Source: Alopecurus myosuroides (lineage: Eukaryota > Streptophyta > Magnoliopsida > Poales > Poaceae). Taken from it: 64,000 nucleotides of DNA. The DNA is taken from assembly GCA_028641055.1 (NCBI GenBank), contig CM054062.1, positions 239,788,528-239,852,527 of the forward strand. The letters are read 5' to 3'. Below, in pieces: positions 22,445 to 31,581 of this stretch (within the stretch, counting starts at the first letter, position 1; every line of letters begins with the position of its first letter). Below the pieces are notes generated by a model, which was given only the letters and a program-made list of their open reading frames with translations, had not been told where the DNA came from and did not search any database. A program made the position numbers and the translations under genes.

Positions 22445-25400
22445 TTGCACTTTGATTTTTTTTGAGGTAAGCGCAGGAGAGCTGCGATATTATTGATAGA
22501 AGGGGTAGCTACAAGGAGCTGAAACTGTACAAGAGAAAAAACCTAAAAAGAAAAAAGGAGAGACCCGGCCGCGGCCAGGGAGACACACACAACTACTCGC
22601 GTGCATGGCGGCAACCTGCCAGCGCCCAGGTTGCACGCTCATCAACGATCTCGAGGAGAACGACCGAGGAGGGCCGCGCCTGCTCACGAAAGATGCGGGC
22701 GTTCCGCTCACGCCAGATGGACCAAATCACAAGCATGGCCATCGACTTGCAAGCCTTGCCGTGCACGCCAGCGCGGGAGGACAAGCCAAGGAGCCAGGTT
22801 GTGAGATAGTGCGCCGCAGCACGCTCCCAGGTGTCTGGGTTAAGAGACGGCAGTTCGAAACGTGCCGCGACCAAACGCCAGAGACCTAGCGACCAAGGGC
22901 ACTCCACCAGTAGGTGCGCCGCCGTTTCCAAGTTACGGCGGCAAAGCGGGCAGAAATAATTGTTGGGCCAAGCTCGTGCAAGAAGGCGATCAGCTGTAAG
23001 AACCCGGTTTTGGACGAACAACCACGTAAGGAGCTTGATCTTCGCCGGTGCCCAAGCTTGCCAGATCGGAGCGACCAAAGGGGACTCCGTGGATCCGTAG
23101 AACTGCAGCCTGTAGGCCGAGGCAACCGAGAAGGCGCCGTCCGCCGAGCAGCGCCAGGAGAAGGTGTCCTGGCTAGTCTCCGAAAGCTGTACCGTCGCAG
23201 CAGCCTGCCAAAGCTGAACGAAGGCAGGCAGAAGGTCCGTGGACACGCGGCCACGCAGGTCAAGAACCCAGCGTTGATCCCGTAAACCGTCCCGAAGCGA
23301 GCGTTGCTTGCGGCGTGATGCTTTGAAGAGCGCGGGAAAGAGCACGAAGGGGGCCCCGCCCGGTAGCCAGCTGTCAAACCAGAAAAGCGCCGAACGGCCG
23401 TTCCCGACAGAGACCGTGGAAGCAGCCGCGAAGAGCTTTCTTTCCACCAAGGAGCACGGCACCGGCATACCGAACCAGGGCCTAGCAGGGGAGACCCTCT
23501 CAAGCCAGAGCCATTTCAGGCGTAGAGCGGTGCCGAAACGGTCAAGGTCGACGATGCCAAGCCCGCCAAGGTCGCGCGGGCGGCAGATCCGTCCCCAAGC
23601 CACTTTACAGTGGCCCCCGTGGCAGGTATCCTCACCACGCCATAGCCAGGCTCGACGTAGACGGTCGATCTCCTTGCGCACCCAAGTAGGGAGTGCGTGA
23701 ACTGAGATCCAGTAGACGGAAAGGGCGGACAGAACGGCATTAAGGAGAACCAGGCGTCCGGCCGCAGTCAGGAGCTTGGCCTTCCAGCAAGCGAGTCGAC
23801 TGGCAATGCGGTCGAGCAGCGGCTGGAAATCAACCTTCCGCAACTTCCGAAGGCTGAGTGGTAGGCCTAGGAACTTGCAGGGCAGTGAACCAACCTGCGC
23901 CCCAAGGGGCGACACAATGTCAGCAACGTCAAGACCGTCGCAACGAATAGGGATAACGGCCGATTTGGCGAAGTTGACGTGCAACCCCGTAACCAAGCCG
24001 AACTGGTGAAGAAGGTCTCGCACCGCTGCAAATTCAGCCTTGACAGGGTTGAGGAAGAAAACGGCATCATCCGCATACAGGGAGGTCCGGACACCATTAG
24101 CTTGGCCCCGCAGCCTGGAAAGGACGCCATGCTCGACTGCCAACGAGATGATCCGATGCAGGGGCTCCATAGCTAAGATAAAAAGGAACGGCGACAGAGG
24201 GTCGCCCTGGCGAAGGCCGCGCCTGTGCCGTATTCGGTCCCCCACAATCCCGTTAAGGATGACACGAGAGGAGGCCGAGGAGAGAAGCATGGCAATCCAG
24301 TCACACCATCTCTGACTAAAACCGCGAGCTCGCAACATGGTCAACAGGAAAGGCCAGGAGACGCTGTCAAACGCCTTAGCAATATCCAGCTTGACCAACA
24401 TCGAGGGGGTTTTGGCGCGATGGAGGCGTCGCACCTGACCCTGAACCATGAGGAAGTTGTCCTGGATGGAACGGCCGCGGACAAAGGCACTCTGTACCGG
24501 GGAGACGAGCTCATGAATGCGGCGAGCAAGGCGGGAGGCAAGCACCTTCGTGAAGAGCTTGGCAAAACTATGCAGCAGGCTGATGGGCCTGAAATCGCCC
24601 ACCGAGTTCGCCCCTTCCCGTTTGGGGACCAGCACGACGTGGGCCACATTGAGCAGATGTAGGTTTGCACGGTTGATCTGGGAGAGCTGTTGGAAGGCGA
24701 GCACCAGGTCGGAGATGATGATGGGACCCGCAGCTTTGTAGAAGGCGGCAGTGAAGCCGTCCGGGCCCGGGGCGCGGTCAGCCGGAAGAGCCGCAATAGC
24801 CGCAAGGATCTCCTCCGCCGAGAAGGCACCATCTTGGTCAGAGAGATCAAGTGCCGGTAGACCAAGCTCATCCCAGACGAAAGACTCCGAAGCGGCTGCC
24901 GGCGTCCCAAGGAGGTTATGGAAGGACTCCTTGATGAGAGCCGCCTTGTGAGCATGCTCAGTGGCGATGGAGCTATCAGAGACGAGCGAAGGGATGAAAT
25001 TCTTGCGTCGTCGGGCGTTGGCCTTGAGGTGGAAGAAACGGGAGTTAGCATCCCCAACCCGAAGCCAGTTGACCCTAGCCCGCTGGCGCAACCTGATCCG
25101 CTCAATCACAACGAGGCCTAGGATGCGCGATTTCAGAGCACGACGAAGATCAAGCTCATCCGGCGTAAGCTGACGAGACTCCTGGGCCGTATCAAGCAAG
25201 AGGACCGTGTCTTGGGCCATCAACAGCTGCAGCTTCGTGTCACCAATGTAGTTTTTGTGCCACAAGCGCAGGGCCTTAGCGGTCCGCGACAGCTTCTCAT
25301 TGAGGCGACCAACGGCGTCGAGAGCGACACAAGGTCCGGACCAAGCCTGGGAGACCACGTCCTTAAACCCATCCAAATGCACCCAGTAAGCCTCAAAACG

Positions 25401-25878
25401 GAAGCGGAAAGGCCGCCGGATTGGAGATTCACAGGTGAGGATGATGGGGCAGTGGTCCGACATCGCAGATGCATGCGGTTGCAGTCTGGCGTTGGAGAAA
25501 GCGCAGTCCCAGTCGATGTCACAGAAAGCACGATCAAGCCGACAAAGAGTCGGGACACTTTGCTCGTTCGACCAAGTGAAACGCCGTCCAGCAAGCTTAA
25601 TCTCTTTGAGCTGACTGGAGTTGAGAGCAGCACGGAAACGGGCCATCATGCTACGGTCAAGGTTTCCGTTGTTTTTGTCGCGAGCCTCATAGATGAGGTT
25701 GAAATCGCCTAACACGAGCCAAGGGCCTTGCGTGCGAGCGCGGATGTCGATGAGTTCCTGAAGGAACAAAGGTTTACGACCGTCATCGGAAGGGCCGTAG
25801 ACCGTTGTAATGAACCACGGCAAGCCACCCGAGCAAGGCGAGAGCCTAGCAGTGATAGCAAAGCTTGCACTTTGATTT
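22445..25878 (-). mobile_element. 5'-truncated L1-type LINE with 14-bp target duplication
   Basis: Identical 14-bp sequences TTGCACTTTGATTT flank the insertion (22445-22458 and 25865-25878). The body 22459-25864 (3,406 bp) is on the minus strand. Its A tail appears as plus-strand T's at 22459-22463, and its 5' end cuts into the endonuclease domain. ORF1 and the N-terminal endonuclease half are absent, as expected from incomplete reverse transcription. Deleting it restores a continuous sequence upstream of the bHLH gene. Confidence 0.93.
22593..25864 (-). CDS. LINE ORF2: endonuclease (partial), reverse transcriptase, zf-RVT domain
   Basis: A single frame, open from the truncation point to a stop at 22593, covers about 1,090 codons with no internal stop or frameshift. 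Order: C-terminal half of an apurinic-type endonuclease (WFITTVYGP, GDFNLIYE, SDHCPI); non-LTR RT with HLLNVAHVVLVPK, FVRGRSIQDNF, KLDIAKAFDSVSW, GLRQGDPLSPFLF and the catalytic YADD (about 24066-24077); and a C-terminal zf-RVT module CPLCRRN..HLLVEC (about 22900-22960). No ATG lies at the junction, so the copy cannot express a complete ORF2. An intact frame over 3.2 kb means the insertion is young. L1 clade is inferred from domain order. Confidence 0.92.
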
Positions 25879-26633
25879 GAAGCCTCTTTCTTTGGGATTT
25901 GCTTTGTGTAATCTAAAAGCTTGCAATTTTCAGTATAAAGAAATACAGCGGCAATATCGCATGGATCTCCTAAACAATTTGGAAAAAAAGGATACGATAT
26001 ATATTGGTATGTACACTAGTGCAGTTCATATAAATTGTACCTCCAACTCAACAACTACGTACGTACACACATCCTTCCAGAAATGTCGCCATCGCTTCAA
26101 CCTACTCTGCACATACATCATCACAAGGTCTATCAACAGACGAACACATCCTTCCAGAAACGCACACACGTACGTGCGGGTTCAGTAGAACCACCGATCC
26201 ATGCATGTAAAACAAGAACTGCTTGACTCAGTTCCAACCTGCAAACTGTCGTGCTTTCGAGTGAAACAGACTTCGTCAGGCGACCATGCATGCAGACTTT
26301 CTATCGAAATCCAAGCGTCACTGTCGTCGAACCTACTGAATCTTCGAACGGGTCTTGTTGAGGTGCGCGATAGAGTTCTTTAAAAACCAGCTTCAGATCG
26401 CAAATCCCTTGAGTGGATTAAAGATAGCAGGAGATCTTCAGGGATCGGAGCTGTGATGTCAACACAAAAGTAGGCCATGAACTGGGAGGAAAAGGCGTTG
26501 AAAAAAGAAACGAAACGCGTACGGTATATATGTGTGCGGAGGCAAACGTGCAAGTACCTTGACCTTATCTGCGGATGCATGGGGCACGTGAACGCCTTCT
26601 TCTGAACAGCAACAGCCGGAAGTTCACACCACT
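25879..26633. other. Upstream region of the bHLH gene
   Basis: AT-rich non-coding sequence with a repeated ACACATCCTTCCAGAAA motif (about 26067 and 26144). No ORF here is credible. Only the G-box and TATA box noted separately stand out. Confidence 0.5.
26585..26590 (+). promoter_or_regulatory. G-box CACGTG upstream of the bHLH gene
   Basis: A perfect palindromic CACGTG, the canonical bHLH/bZIP target, lies about 50 bp before the TATA box. It could allow autoregulation or regulation by related bHLH factors; this is inference from position only. Confidence 0.5.
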
Positions 26634-26644
26634 GTATATATACA
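26634..26644 (+). promoter_or_regulatory. TATA box of the bHLH gene
   Basis: GTATATATACA lies about 180 bp before the start codon and about 90 bp before a plausible 5' UTR intron, fitting a core promoter position. Confidence 0.5.
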
Positions 26645-26725
26645 TACATACATGTGTGTAAAGACGACAGGAAGTCAAGAAAAGGAGGAGCAGAGAAGAA
26701 GACAACCGAGAGGTATTCAGCGCAG

Positions 26726-26810
26726 GTATGTCTTCACCAGAAGTTCTAGTACTTCTCTAGCTTGGTGTTCCCCTGTGCTTATCATTCTCTTGATCTTCTT
26801 GTGTGTGCAG
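26726..26810 (+). other. Possible 5' UTR intron of the bHLH gene
   Basis: CAG|GTATGT at 26723-26731 and a pyrimidine-rich stretch ending GTGTGTGCAG at 26810 define an 85-bp candidate intron. The acceptor is 6 nt before the start codon. It needs transcript evidence. Confidence 0.45.
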
Positions 26811-26816
26811 TGATCG

Positions 26817-28097
26817 ATGGAGCAACCAAACACATGGCTCACGCCGACGGTAAGCACATTCAGTCCTAACTCCTAAATCCTGAAAGCCTAATTAGATTCT
26901 TCGATCGAGCTGAGTGTATAATTCTTGCAATGGCCATGTCAGGAACAAGAGGAGCTAGCTTACATGTACCAGCAAGAAGGTGGCCACGCGCCCGGCATGG
27001 AACAGCACTTCGCAGAGCCGCCGCTCACGGACCATCAAGAGCAGTACTACACGACACCAATGGCAGCCCCGTCGTTCCACTCATCACGCCCCTCCAATTT
27101 CCCGACCTTTGGGGGCTCGTCATCATTGCCCAACCTGCCGTTCCGATCGGGGACAGTGAAGAACGAGCAGGGCCAACCGTCGCCCCCGCCACCGCCGTCG
27201 AACTTCCTCTCCTTCGGCGCGGGCCATGCTAGTACACTGAACTTCTCCGGAGGGTCCTGGCAGCAGGACGGAATAGAAGGGGCGATGCATATGCAGGCGC
27301 CGGAGAGGCGGGCCAGGGCGCCGGGGAACGCGCAGGAGCACGTCGTCGCCGAGCGCAAGCGGCGGGAGAAGCTGCAGCAGCAGTTTGTATCCTTGGCCAC
27401 CATCGTCCCCGGGCTCAAGAAGGTGCGCAGCATTGACAACATGACTGCACTTATGTGATCAGGGACCAAGTAGCTAGTACCAACGACTAAGCATCTCCCA
27501 TTTTCTTTTCACTTTTCAGACAGACAAGATCTCTCTGCTCGGGAGCACCATCGACTACGTGAAGCAGCTGGAGGAGAAGGTGAAGGCCCTGGAGGAGCAG
27601 GGCGCGGCGCGGACGTCCGAGTCCACCGTCTTTGAGAGCAAGTGCCGCATATCCTCCAACGAAAACGACGCGGCAGGCCCCAGCGGGAGTGGTTCCGGGG
27701 ACGGCGCCGGCGAGTACTCGAGCCCGGCCGTCGAGGCCAGCATTCGGGGGAACACGGCGCTCCTGAAAATCTGCTGCAAGGAGAGGAGAGGGGTGCTGGT
27801 GATGGTTCTCTCCGAGCTCGAGAACCAGGGCCTCTCCATCATAAACACCAACGTCGTGCCGTTCACCGACTCCTGTCTCAACATCACCATCACGGCAAAG
27901 GCAAGGCGTCTCTACCTTCACCATAATACATTTGCAAATTACTGTGGTTATAACTTGCAGCTGCGGTTAACCTCGGTAATTAGCCTATTAGAAGATTGAC
28001 GTGTTTCAGTTTTGTGCAGATCGAAGAGGGCTTTTCGTCTGCGGTTGAGCTCGTGAATAACCTGACCGTGGCTCTCAGAAGTTTCAACCGAAAGTAG
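26817..28097 (+). CDS. bHLH transcription factor with ACT-like domain (bHLH18/19/25-like), four exons
   Basis: Exons 26817-26849, 26943-27422, 27520-27900 and 28020-28097 join in phase 0 to give 323 codons, ATG to TAG. The basic region EHVVAERKRREKL (residues ~143-155) has the H-E-R residues of G-box binders. Helix 1, loop and helix 2 follow (VSLATIVPGLKK, TDKISLLGSTIDYVKQLEEK), then a short coiled extension. The C-terminus (~251-320: LLKICCKERRGVLVMVLSEL, then IEEGFSSAVELVNNLTVAL) is the ACT-like domain of plant subgroup IVa bHLHs. The N-terminus is Pro/Ser-rich. Introns 1 and 2 are GT-AG; intron 3 appears to be GC-AG (AAG|GCAAGG). Length and domain order are normal. It acts in the nucleus as a DNA-binding dimer; targets are unknown. 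Confidence 0.9.
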
Positions 28098-28216
28098 AAT
28101 GGAAGCGGTTCATAGTGGCACAAACGGAAAGTGGAATGGAAGCTGTACTGCCATGAATTTGGTCTATCCATTTATGTTAGTGCCATGTGCAGTCTATAAC
28201 ACCGATTTTCATTCCT

Positions 28217-28333
28217 GTCAGTGCTGTGTGCAAATGCCGTGTGCATCGTAGCAAATGCCGTGTGCATCGTAGCGATGCAGAGGCAGGGGGATCCGCTCCC
28301 ATTTCTAAAAAAAAAAAGTCAGTGTTGTGTGCA
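28217..28333 (+). mobile_element. 85-bp LINE 3'-end retroposon past the bHLH stop codon
   Basis: GTCAGTG(C/T)TGTGTGCA occurs at 28217-28232 and 28318-28333 (15 of 16 identical) around an 85-bp insert ending in a run of A's. The insert shares GTGCATC..ACGATGCAGAGGC with the 3' end of the LINE at 39147-40258, so it is a severely 5'-truncated LINE tail. Inside, GCAAATGCCGTGTGCATCGTA occurs as a direct tandem duplication. The insert starts about 135 bp after the stop codon and may lie in the 3' UTR. Confidence 0.8.
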
Positions 28334-28400
28334 GTTTGTAACACCAATTTATGTGACTAACCAGGTTTCCTCCTCAGATTAAATGTCCATGCTCTATACG

Positions 28401-28603
28401 TTATAAGAATGTTCCACATGAGAACTGAGTGCTAATTCAGTGGTTAGAGGTTGCGAGTGCGCGTCAAGCTGTCCGGGTTTGAGTCCTAGCTTCGGCTGTG
28501 TGCGCTCGAATAAACCAGGAGTTTTATCTACCTAACAACGTATAATCAAGGAGGGATCATTCCCCCTGTTGGATGTTTCTTTTTTTATAAGAATGTTCCA
28601 CAT
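28401..28603 (+). mobile_element. tRNA-derived SINE with perfect 19-bp target duplication
   Basis: TTATAAGAATGTTCCACAT is present at 28401-28419 and 28585-28603. The 165-bp body has a degenerate box A (GTGCTAATTCAGTGGTTAGA, about 28430-28449) and box B (GGTTTGAGTCC, 28476-28486), and ends in a T run. It is not related to the SINE at 12994, which has an A tail and different tRNA-like boxes, so two SINE types are present. The family is not identified. Confidence 0.88.
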
Positions 28604-28796
28604 CGGAGAACCGTATACGATGAATGCGCTGAAAGTTTGCGTCTTGTCAATATGTGAACTAGAACTACTGTGGAAATATTGGCTTCATTCACGTCTTGTT
28701 TAATTCTGATGTATTTGAAGCATATTAATCCTCGGAATATATCAGATATTCCGTTTGCTAAACTTATTTTGGATGGAATAATAGACTGTATTCGGA

Positions 28797-29546
28797 TTTT
28801 TACCCCTAGTTTGACGTTTTTTACACCAATTACCCCATTTAGCAAATTTTCATCCTAATTACTCTATTTAGCAAAAGTTGTCCCATTTTTTACCCTTTGC
28901 AAGATTTCACAGCTATTCCGATGGATGTCCCGGATCACTGCGCCGTACTCACCCACGACAACCTCCGCCGCCGGTTCCTAGTTCTACCTTGGCCACGGCA
29001 CGGCTCCGCGGTAAGGTAGGCGTACGACGTGCACCACGTGAGATAAGACAGGTTCACCGAGACGACTAGGATGAGCCGTGCCTGCGCTATTGTAACCATC
29101 ATGCACGGACATGCAACCTAAAGTTGTATAGGCTGCTATTGGGACTCATGTGCGAACATGTTGTTCGAGAATCAAGTTCTCTTCTCGTTGAGTGCAGCTA
29201 CCTCTCCATATATGAACATGCTGCTTTGAAACTTCGGCCAAAAGAAACGGCCGCCATCTTCCATTTTGATTATCCTTTAATCCTACAAGCAATCATAAGC
29301 TGCAAGCCATGGGCTGGTCGGGTCTACCAATGGATCTGAACCCAAAGAAATCGCTATGAGGAAGACCGTCTACCTGTGAACCCACAGCGACCTGATGGCC
29401 ACGAGCCCAGGACACACCAGCAAAACACTTACAGTATATTAAAATGGGGTAAAAGATGGCAAGAATATCACTAAATGGGGTAATTAGGATGAAAAGTTGT
29501 TAAATAGGGTAATTGGTGTCGCAAATGTCAAAGAAGGGGGTAAAAA
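28797..29546. mobile_element. 750-bp element with ~105-bp terminal inverted repeats, possibly Pack-MULE-like
   Basis: The left end (28797-28901) and the reverse complement of the right end (29441-29546) share TTTTTACCCC, TTTGACATTT-like, CACCAATTACCC, CATCCTAATTAC and TTTTTACCC blocks in order. The ends are AT-rich and the 540-bp core is GC-richer, with a short codon-like stretch near 28921-29015. Long TIRs with a GC-rich core fit Mutator-like MITEs or gene-capturing derivatives. I could not define a target duplication. No transposase is encoded. Confidence 0.75.
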
Positions 29547-30167
29547 CAGGAATTTACTCGGAATAATAATAAAATATCTGAAAACATATTTGTGGAAATT
29601 TAAAGGACTGGGTGAAAGAAAGAAAATCCCGTTATTCCATCCTCAATCCGCTCGAAATGAAATTACACTCTACTAAACAAGGTCTCAATTCTTCCTAAAT
29701 CTATACCACCTCGGATGCCACTAGCGAGAGGCTGGCCTTTCAGAAGGTCGGTCCGATCGCTCGTGCGACGCGCACAGTGGAGGTGTAGTCTCGTACGACA
29801 CTATCGGGAACATAGCCATATCGTTGTTTCCATATGTACACGCACGTCTCTACACACGTCTAGTAGATTCGCGAACGGTAAATGCGATGAAGTTAGCCTT
29901 TCCTTTTCACTTTTTCTTAGAAGCACACAACACAAAAATGTAAGTGGGTGTATTTTTAGATAGTCTGGATTTAATGTACGGCTCGGCTTTGTCGTGCTAT
30001 ATTTTTTTGCCTCGGTTTCGATTTGAAAAAAAAACTATAAAGATCTTAAAATGCCTACATAGGTCGTTGTCGTATTGGTAGAAACGTGCATTGATCGTAG
30101 TGCGGCTACGTTCAATTTCGCTTCGATGGACGACTACGACGCACCTGAAAAGTATACACACTGTATC
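29547..30167. other. Unassigned intergenic sequence
   Basis: No gene or family is recognised. The short ORF near 29715 has no domain. Confidence 0.45.
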
Positions 30168-31527
30168 TGAAAGTGCATCTTTGCATTTGATCTCTTATGT
30201 GTTTTGGAGTTGATAACAACACCATTAAATTTCTAACCTTGCGTTTAAGTTATTTCAGAAAACATCATTTCGACGCAAAAAGGAAGAGTGCAGAATGACA
30301 AAGCCGCCAAAATTGTCTCTGTCCAGCGATAGTACCGGACGCATCAGTGGTAGTACCGCTCTCTCCGGTGAGCGGTAGTACCACCAGAATGAAAATGGCT
30401 ACTGCATCCAGCGGTACTGGTCAGTACCGCTGTGCCTTAGTCGATTTTGGAGCAAGCTTTTTATGGCAGTAGTACTGCTACCGTCAGCGGTAGTACCGCT
30501 CCTTCCAGGAAGCAGAAGTATCGCTGGCAGTACCGTTCAAAGTACCGCCAGGGGAGTTTTGCTCACGGTAACCATTACGGTACTAGAGCGGTAGTGCCCT
30601 AGTACTACCGCCAGCCACTTAGAGTTATTTCGAATTCGTGGCCAGCGGTAGTACCGGTGGGCCTAGCGGTAGTACCGCCGCTGGAAGTACTGCGGTACTT
30701 CCGCGGTAGTACCGCCCGCGTCCTTTGGGTGGGACCTCTCAGTACCGCTCTGGTTGCCAGCGAGCGGTAGTACCGCTGACCCCAACGGTAGTACCGCCAG
30801 ACGTAAAAAGGGTCAAAGGCTAGTTATGAGGAGGGGGCTATAAATACCCCATCCCCTTCTTCTCCAAGTGGCAGCTCGAACCAGCATTGAAGTCAAGCAT
30901 TTATTGAGGCTCCAAAAGCTAGATCTCTCCCAATCCCTCCAACCAAACTCGTTGGTTGGAGGACTGAAGGAGAACGCCCCGATGTACATCTTCACAGAGT
31001 CGTTCTTCATTTCCCCCTCATTCTCTTGAGGGGTCTAGTCTAGGGTTTCCTTGTGGAAAACCTAGACTCTATTGCTATACTTGTTGGTGATTGTTGGGAG
31101 CCCCCAATTTGGTTGTGGGTGTGTGCTCCAAGCTAGTTTGCAAAGGATTCGATTCCCGCCTCAAAGGGGATCAAAATTGAAGGTGGACTTGGCCTTTGTG
31201 GCGGGTTCATCGGAGAATAGGGTGAGACCTTTGTGGCGTTGAGTAGGCCTTCGTGGCGAGCTCACACCCCTCCAACGATACGTACTCCTGTAACAAGGAG
31301 GAACTCAGGAATACATAGTGTCTCTGTGTTCTTCATATCGGTTACCTCGTTCCCTTCCTCCTTTACTTGTGCTTGTATTGTGTTTGTGCTTGTTCTTGTC
31401 ATATAGGTAAATTTACCGTAGTTGGATTATCTAGAGAATTTACCTTTGTGTCAAGCCTAATCTTGTAGAAAATTAAAATTGGATGTAGCACCTATCCCCC
31501 CCTCTAGGTGCCCTTACTATCCGTTCA
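30168..31527 (+). repeat. 5' LTR of the copia element, with GCGGTAGTACCGC arrays
   Basis: It starts TGAAAGTGCATC and ends CTATCCGTTCA just before the primer site. A TATA box (CTATAAATACC) lies at about 30839. Between about 30320 and 30800 the near-palindrome GCGGTAGTACCGC and shorter derivatives recur many times on both strands, a hallmark of some Triticeae copia LTRs. Confidence 0.82.
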
Positions 31528-31529
31528 AT

Positions 31530-31542
31530 TGGTATCAGAGCC
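31530..31542 (+). other. Primer-binding site (initiator tRNA-Met type)
   Basis: TGGTATCAGAGCC lies 2 bp after the LTR terminus, the canonical copia arrangement. Confidence 0.88.
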
Positions 31543-31581
31543 TCGGCTCTTTTATCGGGGTTAACCGCCTAAGAGTTTAGT

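Noticed and set aside
22914..25712. Plus-strand ORFs of 60-166 codons across the LINE
   Set aside because: All lie opposite the intact LINE ORF2 and have no recognisable domain.
26925..27458. 177-codon ORF ending in VRSIDNMTALM at the bHLH locus
   Set aside because: It reads through intron boundaries; splicing at 27423 is needed to complete helix 2 of the bHLH domain.
28430..28486. Possible tRNA gene
   Set aside because: Box A and B are present but no acceptor stem or full cloverleaf is visible, and flanking duplications show it is a SINE.
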